Positions 23,004-32,434 of a stretch of DNA of 64,000 bases are shown in pieces (the first letter of the stretch is position 1; each line of letters starts with the position of its first letter). The DNA comes from an uncultured Muribaculaceae bacterium (GTDB taxonomy: Bacteria; Bacteroidota; Bacteroidia; Bacteroidales; Muribaculaceae). The translations under genes and the position numbers were made by a program. The notes under the pieces were generated by a model that did no database searches, had not been told where the DNA came from, and was given only the letters and a program-made list of their open reading frames with translations. Where the stretch lies: NCBI GenBank assembly GCA_910583675.1, contig CAJTYH010000008.1:1-64000 (forward strand), in the 5' to 3' direction.

Positions 23004-24422
23004 TCAGAACTCAATGCGGTGGCTGCCACCCTCAGGTGTGTAGCGTTGCGGTTCCCTGTCTGGGGTCGGAGCCGGTGCTTCTGCAGAGGCACTGCCGCCA
23101 CTTGATTGAGGTGCAGCCGGTTGATGGGGTGCCGGTGCCGCCTTGGGAGTATTGTTGCGCACTTCGTCGGCCACACGCTTGTCGCGGTTGTAGGCGGGGG
23201 AGTGCTCGAATGTCTCTATTACGGCATTGTCGTCGAACTGATCCGGACGGAGCACTATGTAGCGCTGTGAGGCGCGGGTCTGCTCCATTTTCTTCACCTT
23301 GGTGTCGCCGTAGATCTTGCTTATGATCTTGCTCTCCTCCTCTGCTTGCTGGGCTTGGTCAAGCGGGGTGGGCTTGCGCACCCTTTCAAAGCCTCCCATT
23401 CCACCGGCGGCAGGTATGTCGCCACCCTTTATGGAGAGCGGGAATCCGGCTGCGAGGATCGTCATCTTCACCTTGTTGCCAAGGGTGTCGTCGAAGCAGA
23501 TGCCGTAGATCACGTCCACATCTTTGTCTATGTTGGAGATGAAGGCTGTCAGCTCCTTGGCCTCTCCCATTACGAAGCGGTCTTCCGCCTGACGGGAGAA
23601 ATAGAGGTTGAACAGCAGGCGCTTGGAGCGGGATATGTCCTTGTTCTTAAGCAGCGGGGAATTCAGGGCATCGTCTATTGCCTTGCTTACGCGGTTCTCC
23701 CCCTCGCCGTATCCTGTGGATATGATGGCCGCACCCCCCTCGCGCAGTGTGGTGTTCACGTCGTTGAAGTCGAGGTTCATGTAGCCGTCGCAGGTTATAA
23801 GCTCAGAGATGGAGCGTGCCGCGTTGGTAAGCGTGTCGTCAGCCTTGCCGAAAGCGTTTATCAGGTCAAGGTCATGGTAGATCTCGGTAAGTTGCTCGTT
23901 GTTCACCACCAGGAGGGCATCCACATACTTGCTCATCTCCTCTGCTCCGTCCAGAGCCTTGAGGATCTTTTTCTGGCCCTCAAAGAAGAAAGGGATGGTG
24001 ACGATGCCGATGGTGAGAAGTCCGCGTTCCTGGGCTATGCGTGCCACCACGGGTGCCGCTCCGGTGCCCGTGCCTCCACCCATGCCGGCGGTTATGAACA
24101 CCATCTTTGTCTCGTCGTCAAACAACCGGGCAATGTCTTCGGCACTCTCTTCCGCAGCCTCGCGGGCAAGTTCCGGCTTGTTGCCGGCTCCGAGACCTTT
24201 GGTTGTCTGCGGGCCTATGAGCAGTTTGTTGGGCACTACGGAGTTCTTCAAGGCCTGACGGTCGGTGTTGCACACCACGAACGAAACCTTCTCCACACCT
24301 TGCTCAAACATGTGGTTGACAGCGTTGTCGCCACCGCCGCCCACGCCTATTATCTTGATAATCACATCGCCGGTCTGATCCTCGACAAACGATGAAGTCT
24401 GGTCTATATCTTCTATGCTCAT
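23004..24422 (-). CDS. ftsZ: Cell division GTPase FtsZ
   Basis: The 472-residue tubulin homologue polymerises into the Z ring at midcell. The GTP-binding signature GGGTGTG is at 115-121, with 'KIIGVGGGGDNAVNHM' near residue 23, 'CNTDRQAL' near 51 and the T7-loop 'MNLDFNDVNTTL'. The C-terminal half beyond about residue 340 is a long low-complexity Pro/Ala-rich linker ('NTPKAAPAPHQPAAPQSSGG'), common in Bacteroidetes FtsZ, ending in the short tail GGSHRIEF. It is the last gene of the dcw cluster, 24 bases after ftsA, and is followed by a strong terminator. Confidence 0.98.
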   Translation of the reverse strand: MSIEDIDQTSSFVEDQTGDVIIKIIGVGGGGDNAVNHMFEQGVEKVSFVVCNTDRQALKNSVVPNKLLIGPQTTKGLGAGNKPELAREAAEESAEDIARLFDDETKMVFITAGMGGGTGTGAAPVVARIAQERGLLTIGIVTIPFFFEGQKKILKALDGAEEMSKYVDALLVVNNEQLTEIYHDLDLINAFGKADDTLTNAARSISELITCDGYMNLDFNDVNTTLREGGAAIISTGYGEGENRVSKAIDDALNSPLLKNKDISRSKRLLFNLYFSRQAEDRFVMGEAKELTAFISNIDKDVDVIYGICFDDTLGNKVKMTILAAGFPLSIKGGDIPAAGGMGGFERVRKPTPLDQAQQAEEESKIISKIYGDTKVKKMEQTRASQRYIVLRPDQFDDNAVIETFEHSPAYNRDKRVADEVRNNTPKAAPAPHQPAAPQSSGGSASAEAPAPTPDREPQRYTPEGGSHRIEF

Positions 24423-24446
24423 TGATTCAATGTTGTTTGGGGGCGG

Positions 24447-25859
24447 TTATTCCTCGTTTTCGAGATCTTCCTGTTCTTTCATTATCATGGAGAGGCGTTC
24501 CTGCAGGCGGTCAAGCCATGATTTTCCGGTCTTCATAGGTTTCTCTTTCGGCTGGCGTTTCTTCTCCTTCTCTTCATCTTCGTCTTCATAAAGACGGCCG
24601 ATCCGCACGGTGTCTTCCCCCTTTGAGGTGTTTCCAGATGAATATATCTTTTCATAGCCGTTGCGTTCCTCTTCGGCCTTTTCTTCCTCAGCTTCCGCCG
24701 GTATTTCCGTGCACTCCTCGTAGGGATCTCTGGAGGCATCAAGGAGGATGGAGATTACATCCACCGCGTCCGTGCCATGGATGGAGCCGTCTGAGATGCG
24801 CACCGATGCGTTGGGCGCGCCTTGACGTACCTTGAGGTTGCTTTCCTGGGCAAGGAGGTCGTTGAATCCGCGCAGACGTGCGCCACCGCCTACCACCACG
24901 ATACCGCCAGGCAGTTCAGAGTCGTTCACGCCGGCATATTCGAGCTGAGCCATTATGTTGGCTATGATCTCGTCTGTGCGGGCATGCACATAGTTGTTTA
25001 TCTCGGTATAGTCTATCCCGTCTGCACCCTGCATCTTGCGTCGCGTGCTATCCTGTGACAGGGCATTGCCGCTGACCCGCTTTATCTCCTCGGCTCGTTC
25101 CTCGGTGTAGTTGAGGGTCGTAAGGTCGAGTGTGATATTGCGTGAACCCATCGGAAGGGTCGCCTGATATATGGCGGCACCGTTCTTGAATATCGCCACG
25201 GAAGTGGTTTCCGCGCCGAAATCCACGAGCATGCAACCGAGGCGGCGTTCGTCGTCGGTAAGCACCATGTCGGCCTCTGCAAGCGTGCGGTTCACATAGT
25301 CGATGATGTTGAAGCCGGCTCGTTCCCCGACCACGCGCCTAAGCATGCGCTTGATTTTCGGGTCGCAGCTTATCACTGTCATGCGTGCGGCAAGGCGGTT
25401 GCCGTAGGTGCCCACGGGATTGGCCTGGGTCTTGTCGTCCACGGTGAACCGCACCGGCACCACTTCCACCACATCCCGCGTAGGATCTACTGTAGCCGAT
25501 GCCTTCTGCATAAGTTCGGTGATTATGGGGCGCGTTATTTCGGTTTCGGTCGGGAGAGTGAGATCCACGTCCACCGTTCTGCTGAGCAAGGATCTTCCTC
25601 CCAGAGCCACGTAGGCTCCGGTGATGATGCGGGGTGCCACGCGTGGATAGGCTTCCAGGCGTTCTGCCACACGTTGCAAGGCATCGCTCACTTCCGTGTT
25701 CTCTATGCATCCGTAGCGCACCTTGTCAATTAGCCGCTCCTCCTCGGTGGCAACGACATCCACCACACCTGAGCGGTCTACGATACCAACGGCGCCCCTT
25801 ATCTTGGAGCTGCCTATCTCAAATGCCACTATATAGCGGTCGTGCTCTTTTTCTCCCAT
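24447..25859 (-). CDS. ftsA: Cell division protein FtsA
   Basis: The 470-residue actin-like ATPase ties FtsZ filaments to the inner membrane. It shows the actin-family phosphate loop 'VAFEIGSSKIRGAVG' (about residues 10-24), the SHS2 1C domain ('GAYVALGGRSLLSRTVDVDL'), the second phosphate motif 'CMLVDFGAETTSVAIF' and the adenosine motif 'GIVVVGGGARLRG'. The C-terminus has a charged linker (EEEKAEEERNG and EDEDEEKEKKRQ) and an amphipathic helix 'SWLDRLQERLSMIMKEQ', the likely membrane anchor. It lies 24 bases before ftsZ. Upstream, the AT-rich gap to ftsQ contains the 7-base repeat array R5. Confidence 0.97.
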   Translation of the reverse strand: MGEKEHDRYIVAFEIGSSKIRGAVGIVDRSGVVDVVATEEERLIDKVRYGCIENTEVSDALQRVAERLEAYPRVAPRIITGAYVALGGRSLLSRTVDVDLTLPTETEITRPIITELMQKASATVDPTRDVVEVVPVRFTVDDKTQANPVGTYGNRLAARMTVISCDPKIKRMLRRVVGERAGFNIIDYVNRTLAEADMVLTDDERRLGCMLVDFGAETTSVAIFKNGAAIYQATLPMGSRNITLDLTTLNYTEERAEEIKRVSGNALSQDSTRRKMQGADGIDYTEINNYVHARTDEIIANIMAQLEYAGVNDSELPGGIVVVGGGARLRGFNDLLAQESNLKVRQGAPNASVRISDGSIHGTDAVDVISILLDASRDPYEECTEIPAEAEEEKAEEERNGYEKIYSSGNTSKGEDTVRIGRLYEDEDEEKEKKRQPKEKPMKTGKSWLDRLQERLSMIMKEQEDLENEE

Positions 25860-25963
25860 ACCTGTATCAATTAGTGGTCGGCTATCGTCCGTTGGATATT
25901 GCCAACCACTGCTCTTGATTATGTTATATGTTACTAAATTCCAATTAAATAAAATAAAGCGGC

Positions 25964-26017
25964 AATTACTAATTACTAATTACTAATTACTAATTACTAA
26001 TTGCTAATTGCTAATTG
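25964..26017 (-). repeat. 7-base tandem array, copy R5 (CTAATTA module only)
   Basis: Five consecutive AATTACT units (25964-25998), two AATTGCT units and a partial unit. This is the 7-base module of the repeat family standing alone between ftsQ and ftsA. The ftsQ end (Ile-Ser-Asn-stop) is encoded by the last units. The remaining gap (25860-25963) is AT-rich with no recognisable feature. Confidence 0.9.
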
Positions 26018-26867
26018 TCCTCACGCTGTCTGCGTCAACCGAGGTGAGCATGGAGTTCACGTCCTCCTCGTATATCTCGTCGTCTGCGGTGTCAAACCTT
26101 ATCAGTGGTTCGGGCAACGATTTAACTCTCCGTGTCGCCACTACCTGTCCTCTCCATTTCACCGAGATCGTGTCGTAGTAGTTCCACCCCTTTATGGGCA
26201 TTACCTTGTGATACATGAGCATCACACGCTCCAGTTTGTCGTCTATGTTGTCCGGTTCGCCCAGGTTTATGACATGTCCACGGATCATGGGCACCAGCAG
26301 AACGTCGCGGCTTCCACGCTCCACCGCCACGTGCGATACGATCGCATTCCATGCCGAATCAGAGGAGATGCGGTTGATGAGCGGCAGTAGGGACACCGGT
26401 GTACGCACCGAGTCGAAGGATCCTGTGATCACCGGCACGTCCAGACGGAAACGGGCGTTGGCAGTAAGGCGTTTCCCCTGTCGGTTGATGTAATATGACG
26501 CACCGTGGTCGTCGAATATCCTCGCCACGGGTTGCATAGGTGTTACGGTCAGTCTCAGGCGCTTGTCTGCCAGACGTTCTACGTTGGCATGCTCTATGTT
26601 GTCTATCCCCTCCAGGCTTTCTTCGATCCTTTGGGTGTCAATGGTGCGCAGCGGCATGTCCGTGCGGTCGAGTTTCCACTCCTTCAGGAGCGATCCGATC
26701 TCTGTCGGGGTCACGAAATTGCGCGATGTAGGACTTTGGAGCACCTGTACGTCTATGCCGGTGCAAATTTCCCCGGCAGCTATGCTGTCGGCCCATATGA
26801 GCGCAAACACCATGTAGCCGATAAGGATCAGCGACAACACACAGCGTATGACGGCGTTCTTTGACAT
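26004..26867 (-). CDS. ftsQ: Cell division protein FtsQ-like
   Basis: The 287-residue bitopic protein has a short cytoplasmic N-terminus, one transmembrane helix (about residues 8-29, 'CVLSLILIGYMVFALIWADS') and a periplasmic part with a POTRA-like segment ('VLQSPTSRNFVTPTEIGSLL') and the FtsQ beta domain ('HANVERLADKRLRLTVTPMQ', 'YYINRQGKRLTANARF'). It belongs to the divisome and links to FtsL and FtsB-like proteins. Sequence conservation is low in this family; position between murC and ftsA supports the call. The last three residues and stop lie in the CAATTAG repeat R5. Confidence 0.9.
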   Translation of the reverse strand: MSKNAVIRCVLSLILIGYMVFALIWADSIAAGEICTGIDVQVLQSPTSRNFVTPTEIGSLLKEWKLDRTDMPLRTIDTQRIEESLEGIDNIEHANVERLADKRLRLTVTPMQPVARIFDDHGASYYINRQGKRLTANARFRLDVPVITGSFDSVRTPVSLLPLINRISSDSAWNAIVSHVAVERGSRDVLLVPMIRGHVINLGEPDNIDDKLERVMLMYHKVMPIKGWNYYDTISVKWRGQVVATRRVKSLPEPLIRFDTADDEIYEEDVNSMLTSVDADSVRTISN

Positions 26868-26925
26868 CGGTGGTTAGTAAAGACGTTGTTTGTGACAATG
26901 AGACAAATTGCTGATCAATCGCAGT

Positions 26926-28299
26926 TTATTGCTTTTCAGGCACTAATTGATCAACAAGTTCGGCTATATCTCCCGCGCCGGCGGTCAAAAGTATCTCAAA
27001 GTTACTGTTTTTTACAGTATCTATCAAGTCCTCACGCTTTTTCAACAGTTTTTTTTCGGTGGTGACGAGATCATGGATTATTTCCGACGTAACTCCGGGT
27101 ATCGCTTCTTCGCGTGCGGGATAGATGGGGAGGAGTATCACATTGTCGGCAAGCGACAATGCCTCGGCAAATTCGCGGTGGAAGTCGCGGGTACGTGTGA
27201 AGAGGTGAGGCTGGAAAGCCACCGTGAGTTTGCGGTGCGGATAAAGCGCCTTTACTGACATGATTGATGCCCTCAGCTCGTCGGGGTGATGGGCATAGTC
27301 GTCAATGATCGCCCTACCGTCGGCACCCGATTCCTTAAGATGGAATTCAAAGCGTCGTTTCGGCCCCATGAAGGTGCCGATGGCTTTACGTGCCCTTTCC
27401 GGATCCATGTCGCCTGTAAGCTGGCATGCAGCAAGGGCGGCCACGGCATTCTCGACGTTGATTTCTACCGGCACCCCAAGGTTTATGTCATTGATCCGTC
27501 CACCGGGGTATACGAAATCGAAATGTATCTCCCCGTTGCCGTGGCGGATGTTTTCGGCATGGAAATCGCCTTTCTCCTTGGAGTAGGTGTATGTCTTCAC
27601 CCCCTTTACCGGACGGGGGGTGAGTTTCAGGCCGGTATGCAGTATCAGGAAGCCGTCAGGACGTATCAGTTCCGTGAATCGGGCGAATCCCTCAAGGTAT
27701 CCCTCCTCGTCTCCGTATATGTCCAGGTGATCCGGATCGGTGGCGGTGACTACTGCCACATATGGTGTGAGGTGATGGAAGGAACGGTCGAACTCGTCGG
27801 CCTCTACCACGGAGTATTCGCTCTTGGGGTCAAGCAGGTAGTTGGAGTTGTAGTTTCTCAGCACACCCCCGAGAAAGGCATTGCAGCCGCATTTGCAGTT
27901 GTGCATGATGTGCGCTGCCATTGATGAGGTCGTTGTTTTGCCGTGCGTTCCCGAGAAGCATAGAGCCTTGCTGCCGCGTGTTATTTCACCGAGGATCGCC
28001 GCGCGTTTCACAACCTTGAATCCGCCCTCACGGAAGTAGCTCAGCACCCGGTTGCTCGCCGGTATGGCAGGGGTGTATACCACCAGCGTGGTATCCTTGT
28101 CGCGGAACGCAGCAGGTATGGCCTTGTCAACGTCATCCTTGAAGCATATGCTGGCACCCTCTTTTTCCAGATTGTCCGTCAGTTCAGACCGTGCATGGTC
28201 ATAACCGGCCACAGGCATCCCCTTTGCCAGATAATATCTTTCCAGGGCGGCCATGCCTATCCCACCGGCTCCCACGAAATATATCTGTTTGGTTTTCAC
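26926..28299 (-). CDS. murC: UDP-N-acetylmuramate-L-alanine ligase
   Basis: The 457-residue Mur ligase adds L-alanine to UDP-MurNAc, the first peptide residue of peptidoglycan. Motifs: the N-terminal Rossmann 'IYFVGAGGIGMAALERYYLA' (6-25), ATP loop GTHGKTT (117-123), 'VEADEFDRSFHHL', 'DPDHLDIYGDEEGY' and 'IDDYAHHPDELRA' in the central and C-terminal domains. It follows murG after 6 bases in the dcw operon and precedes ftsQ by 58 bases. Confidence 0.97.
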   Translation of the reverse strand: MKTKQIYFVGAGGIGMAALERYYLAKGMPVAGYDHARSELTDNLEKEGASICFKDDVDKAIPAAFRDKDTTLVVYTPAIPASNRVLSYFREGGFKVVKRAAILGEITRGSKALCFSGTHGKTTTSSMAAHIMHNCKCGCNAFLGGVLRNYNSNYLLDPKSEYSVVEADEFDRSFHHLTPYVAVVTATDPDHLDIYGDEEGYLEGFARFTELIRPDGFLILHTGLKLTPRPVKGVKTYTYSKEKGDFHAENIRHGNGEIHFDFVYPGGRINDINLGVPVEINVENAVAALAACQLTGDMDPERARKAIGTFMGPKRRFEFHLKESGADGRAIIDDYAHHPDELRASIMSVKALYPHRKLTVAFQPHLFTRTRDFHREFAEALSLADNVILLPIYPAREEAIPGVTSEIIHDLVTTEKKLLKKREDLIDTVKNSNFEILLTAGAGDIAELVDQLVPEKQ

Positions 28300-28305
28300 T
28301 GTATC

Positions 28306-29403
28306 TTACTTGTCGTTTATTAGTTTCATGATTTCGTCGACTATGCGCTCGTCGGAGTTTTCCATTGCCATGGATCTTACGTTTGCACTCAGCGTGTCGC
28401 GTTGTTTCTTGTCGCGCAGGAGCGCGGTTACGGCATCCCGGAGCTGCTCCTTGCAGTCGCGGTCGAAGATCATTACGGCGGCATCGCGACTTGAAAGGGC
28501 TTCGGCATTCTTGCGCTGATGGTCTTCTGCAACGTTTGGTGACGGCACCAGGATGGCAGGAGCGCCTACAAGCTGTATCTCGCTGATGGTGCTTGCCCCG
28601 GCACGGCTTACCACCACGTCGGCGGCGCGATAGGCCAGATCCATACGGCTAACGAACGGGACGGCCTTAAGGTTCGGGTCGTTTATCTTTTTTTCTGTCG
28701 CCTGGCATTCCTCGGCATAGTTCTTGCCGGTCTGCCAGAGGATTGCGGCACCAGATTGCAGCAGCGCGGGTGCAGCTTCCTTCATGCTGTCGTTGATGGT
28801 GCGTGCCCCGAGGCTACCCCCTACCACCAGCACAAGCGGCCGGTTGGGGTTGAAACCGAGTTCACGTTTCGCGTCTTCCCGGCTGAGCTGTGAGGCCGTG
28901 ATGTCCTTTCGCACGGGATTGCCGGTCTTTACGATATGCGCTGCCGGAAAGAACCGCTCCATGCCGTCGTAGGCCACGCATATGCGGTCTGCCTTTGCGG
29001 CCAGCAGTTTGTTGGTCACCCCGGCATAGGAGTTCTGCTCCTGTATGAGGGTGGGTATGCCGTTTTTCTGTGCCTCCTTTAGCATGGGGCCTGAGGCGTA
29101 TCCTCCCACTCCTACGGCCACATCCGGATTGAAGTCGCACAACACCTTTTTTGCGCGGCGCATGCTCCGGTAGAGTTTTACAAGCACGCCGAAATTGCGC
29201 CACAGGCGCTTGCGGTCGAATCCGGCCACGGGCAGTCCTACGATCTCGTAGCCGGCTGCGGGTACGCGTTCCATCTCCATGCGACCTTCGGCACCGACGA
29301 AAAGGATCCTGATGTCGGAATCGCGGCGTTTCAAAGCATTCGCGATTGCGACTGCCGGGAATATATGTCCTCCGGTTCCTCCACCGGATATGAGTACTTT
29401 CAT
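28306..29403 (-). CDS. murG: Lipid II synthase MurG
   Basis: The 365-residue GT28 glycosyltransferase moves GlcNAc from UDP-GlcNAc to lipid I on the inner face of the cytoplasmic membrane. The N-terminal GGGTGGHIFPAVAIA loop (residues 8-22), 'VGVGGYASGPML', 'IQEQNSYAGVTNKLLA' and the C-terminal 'VVSRAGASTISEIQLVGAPA' donor-site region are all present. Normal length. It lies 59 bases downstream of ftsW in the dcw operon. Confidence 0.98.
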   Translation of the reverse strand: MKVLISGGGTGGHIFPAVAIANALKRRDSDIRILFVGAEGRMEMERVPAAGYEIVGLPVAGFDRKRLWRNFGVLVKLYRSMRRAKKVLCDFNPDVAVGVGGYASGPMLKEAQKNGIPTLIQEQNSYAGVTNKLLAAKADRICVAYDGMERFFPAAHIVKTGNPVRKDITASQLSREDAKRELGFNPNRPLVLVVGGSLGARTINDSMKEAAPALLQSGAAILWQTGKNYAEECQATEKKINDPNLKAVPFVSRMDLAYRAADVVVSRAGASTISEIQLVGAPAILVPSPNVAEDHQRKNAEALSSRDAAVMIFDRDCKEQLRDAVTALLRDKKQRDTLSANVRSMAMENSDERIVDEIMKLINDK

Positions 29404-29462
29404 CTTAAGATTGTGATATAATGATGGGAAATTCAGCTTGGTATCATCCTTTCAGGTATATC

Positions 29463-30794
29463 TTAGATCAGTTTGCCACGGTTCTCGGCAGACAGTTCCT
29501 CGGGCAGCTCCAGTATTTCGGCGTTGATCTCCTTCTGTTTGTTGCTCTGCACTGCATAGCGGCTCACGCTGAGCATGATGCCGAATGCAATGGAGGTGAC
29601 GATGATCGAGGATCCGCCTTTCGAGATCAACGGGAGGGGCTGACCAGACACGGGGAAGACCCCTGTGACTATGGCCATGTGGAAAAGTGCCTGGAGGACT
29701 ATCATTACTGCCATACCCATGACGAGCAATGCCGGGAAGGCTCTTGAGCAGCGCGCCGCCAACGCTCCCGCCCTTCCGAGCAGGGCAAGGTATAGGATGA
29801 GAAGTCCTATTCCGCCTATGAGTCCCCAGTCCTCGACCACTATGGCGAATATATAGTCCGAGAAGGCCAGAGGCAGACGCGAGGTCTCGCGTGAGTTGCC
29901 CGGAAGCACCCCGGATATTCCACCGTGTGCCTGAGCCATATAGGAATACATCTCCTGGCGGTTGACCGAAGTTATCGGCTTCTTGTACTTAGGGATGGAG
30001 TCGCCGAGCCAGTTGGCTATGCGTCCCTTCTGCAGCCCGGTTCGGTCTGCCGTGGCAGCGTTGCCCGTGGCATCCTTGCCGGTTTCCAAGATGGTCTGTT
30101 GCTCAAGCCTGTCCACCTTGTCGTCGCTCAGGTGCTTGACATAGTAGAATCCTCCGCCTACGATGGCATATATGGCCAGCATCATGCCGAACTTGCTCCA
30201 CTGCACTCCGCCGATTAGCATCATGGCAAACGATACTCCCATGAGGAGGAGGGTGTTTGTAAGTCCCTGCGTGAACAGCAGACCGCCGCACAGAAGCACG
30301 GCTCCCGCGCTCCACACCACTGCCGACGTGCGCACCCCCTTGCGGGTCTGCTTTATAGACATTATGTATGCTATGAACAGTACCACAGCGAGTTTCAGGA
30401 TCTCCGACGGTTGCAGCGGGATCCCCAGGATGGTTGTGCTTCGGCGTGCGCCGTTGATGATGTCACCTTTGAAAAGCACATAGAATCCCAGTATCACCGC
30501 TATGATACCGAAAGCTATCGTGCACCGGTAGAACCAGATGTACTTTAGACGGGAGATACCCACGGTGATGGCCACCCCTATCAGCAACAGTCGTCCGTGT
30601 CGCAGCAGAGGGCCGAACACGTTTGAGGCTTGCACTTCGCGTGAGGAGGCGCTGTACAGTTCCACTACTGACACCAGCAGCATCAGTATGTAGATAGCCC
30701 ATATGTATTTGTCGGCTTTCGGGAGTGGCATGCGCTCGTTTTTTTTGATGGCCGCCTGTGTGGGCGCCGTTCCTCCCTGATTGGTGGTTGCCAT
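29463..30794 (-). CDS. ftsW: Peptidoglycan polymerase FtsW (SEDS family)
   Basis: The 443-residue integral membrane protein with about ten segments belongs to the SEDS glycosyltransferases that polymerise lipid II together with a class B PBP (FtsI here). Signature regions are 'GDIINGARRSTTILGIPLQP' (about 110-129), 'QPSEILKLAVVLFIAYIMS', 'QAHGGISGVLPGNSRE' and 'ISKGGSSIIVTSIAFGIMLS' near the end. A long periplasmic loop ('DDKVDRLEQQTILETGKDAT') is somewhat extended, as usual in Bacteroidetes. It sits between murD and murG. Confidence 0.96.
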   Translation of the reverse strand: MATTNQGGTAPTQAAIKKNERMPLPKADKYIWAIYILMLLVSVVELYSASSREVQASNVFGPLLRHGRLLLIGVAITVGISRLKYIWFYRCTIAFGIIAVILGFYVLFKGDIINGARRSTTILGIPLQPSEILKLAVVLFIAYIMSIKQTRKGVRTSAVVWSAGAVLLCGGLLFTQGLTNTLLLMGVSFAMMLIGGVQWSKFGMMLAIYAIVGGGFYYVKHLSDDKVDRLEQQTILETGKDATGNAATADRTGLQKGRIANWLGDSIPKYKKPITSVNRQEMYSYMAQAHGGISGVLPGNSRETSRLPLAFSDYIFAIVVEDWGLIGGIGLLILYLALLGRAGALAARCSRAFPALLVMGMAVMIVLQALFHMAIVTGVFPVSGQPLPLISKGGSSIIVTSIAFGIMLSVSRYAVQSNKQKEINAEILELPEELSAENRGKLI

Positions 30795-30849
30795 TGTCCT
30801 TCCCCTTTCTAATCAGTCGGTTGTATTGCCCGACGGTATATGGTGTTTG

Positions 30850-32229
30850 TTAATTTTCAAGTTCTTTCTTTTTCATCTGCCTTACCGCAGTCTTGAACTT
30901 GGTGCCCCTGTCCTCGTATCCGAAGAAGAGGTCGAAGCTTGCGCAGCAAGGGCTGAGGAGCACCGTGTCGCCGGAACAAGCCAGTTGGCGGCATTCCTTC
31001 ACGGCATCGGCGAGTGAATGGGTGTCGCGGATCACAGGCACTTTCCCTTCGAAGAAATCAAGGATCTTGCTGTTGTCCTTTCCCATGGCCACGATGGCCT
31101 TGACCTTTTCGTTCACAAGCGGCAGTATGTCGTTGTAGTCGTTTCCTTTGTCCTTGCCACCGAGTATCAGCACGGTATGTTTCCCTTCCGGCATTGATTC
31201 GAGGGCATACCAGCAGGAGTTCACGTTGGTGGCCTTGGAGTCGTTGACCCAACGCGCCCCGCCGATTGTCTCCACATGCTCCAGACGGTGTTCCACACCC
31301 TCGAAGTCGCTGAGTGCACGGCGGATGTCCTCCTTGCGTATGTCAAGCAGCGCCGCGCTCAGGCCGGCGGCCATGGAGTTTAGCAGGTTGTGCACTCCGC
31401 GCAGGGCAAGTTGCGCACGGGGCATGTTCATCTTTGTTTCCGGGGTGTCAAGTCTGAGTTCCCCGTCTTCGTCGAGCCATGCAGCCGAGTCTTCCTGCCG
31501 ATGCTCGGCAAAGGGGCATAGGCGCGCCTCGGTCGTGATCTGTTTGAGCTGGCTTGTTATGATCGGATCCTCTTCCCAGAATACGAAGGCATCGGTGGGT
31601 GTGAGGTTGCGGATTATGCGGAACTTGGCGTTGATGTAGTTCTGCATCTTGTAGTCGTAGCGGTCGAGGTGGTCAGGGGTGATGTTCATCAGCACAGCCA
31701 CGTTCGCGCGGAAGTCATACATGTTTTCCAACTGGAAGGAGCTGAGTTCCACCACATACACGTCGTGGTGGTCTTCCGCTACCTGCCATGCCAACGAACG
31801 ACCCACGTTTCCTGCCAGCCCGACGTTGATGCCGGCCTCGCGCAGGATATGGTAGATCAGCATCGTAGTGGTAGTCTTGCCGTTGGAACCGGTGATGCAC
31901 ACCATTTTCGCGTCGGAGTAGCGTCCGGCGAGTTCTATTTCGGATATTACCGGTATCCCGCGTTTCACGATCTCCTGCACCATGGGGGCTGTAGGGGGAA
32001 CACCGGGTGACTTCACTACTTCGTCGGCGTTGAGTATCAGCTCGGACGTATGTTGTCCCTGTTCGTAATTGATCTTGTAGCGTTCCAGGGCTTCAAGATA
32101 GCGGGGCGCGATCTTCCCGCAGTCGCTCAGGAACACATCCATCCCTTTTACCTTTCCCAATACGGCGGCGCCTATGCCGCTCTCACCGCCTCCGAGTATC
32201 ACGAGGCGCTTGCCTGCTGTTTCGTTCAT
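30850..32229 (-). CDS. murD: UDP-N-acetylmuramoyl-L-alanine-D-glutamate ligase
   Basis: The 459-residue Mur ligase adds D-glutamate to UDP-MurNAc-L-Ala. Motifs: N-terminal 'LVILGGGESGIGAAVLGK' (9-26), 'VVKSPGVPP' (71-79), ATP loop GSNGKTT (114-120), 'LSSFQLENMYDFRANVAVLM' and the C-terminal 'LILGGKDKGNDYNDI' with 'LSPCCASFDLFFGYEDRGTKF'. Its ATG is 10 bases after the CTTACTTC end of repeat R6, read in the direction of transcription. Confidence 0.97.
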   Translation of the reverse strand: MNETAGKRLVILGGGESGIGAAVLGKVKGMDVFLSDCGKIAPRYLEALERYKINYEQGQHTSELILNADEVVKSPGVPPTAPMVQEIVKRGIPVISEIELAGRYSDAKMVCITGSNGKTTTTMLIYHILREAGINVGLAGNVGRSLAWQVAEDHHDVYVVELSSFQLENMYDFRANVAVLMNITPDHLDRYDYKMQNYINAKFRIIRNLTPTDAFVFWEEDPIITSQLKQITTEARLCPFAEHRQEDSAAWLDEDGELRLDTPETKMNMPRAQLALRGVHNLLNSMAAGLSAALLDIRKEDIRRALSDFEGVEHRLEHVETIGGARWVNDSKATNVNSCWYALESMPEGKHTVLILGGKDKGNDYNDILPLVNEKVKAIVAMGKDNSKILDFFEGKVPVIRDTHSLADAVKECRQLACSGDTVLLSPCCASFDLFFGYEDRGTKFKTAVRQMKKKELEN

Positions 32230-32239
32230 ATGTTTGTTA

Positions 32240-32434
32240 GAAGTAAGAAGTTAGAGCATTAGAAGTTGAGCAAGAATAGAAAGTGAGAAATTGAGAAATA
32301 AGAAATCAAGAAATAAGAAATCAAGGAATTTGGTTGATTCCTCTGATACCTCTGATATCTCTGATTCCTCTGATCTTCCCCTCTCTCCTCCTCATCAACT
32401 GCTAATTACTAATTCCTAATTGCTAATTGTTTAA
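32240..32434 (+). repeat. Modular intergenic repeat, copy R6
   Basis: On +: diverged end module (32240-32281, GAAGTAAGAAGTTAGAGCAT), 8-base AGAAATTG/AGAAATAA units, then 9-base CTCTGATAC/CTCTGATAT/CTCTGATTC units (32341-32375), CT-rich sequence and 7-base CTAATTA/CTAATTG units (32402-32428). It fills the gap between mraY and murD, both on the minus strand; the mraY stop is directly at its edge. Confidence 0.87.

Noticed and set aside
25964..26017. Tandem AATTACT units considered as a CRISPR array or replication iterons
   Set aside because: The units are 7 bases and contiguous without spacers, and the same array is module d of a dispersed repeat family, so neither explanation fits.
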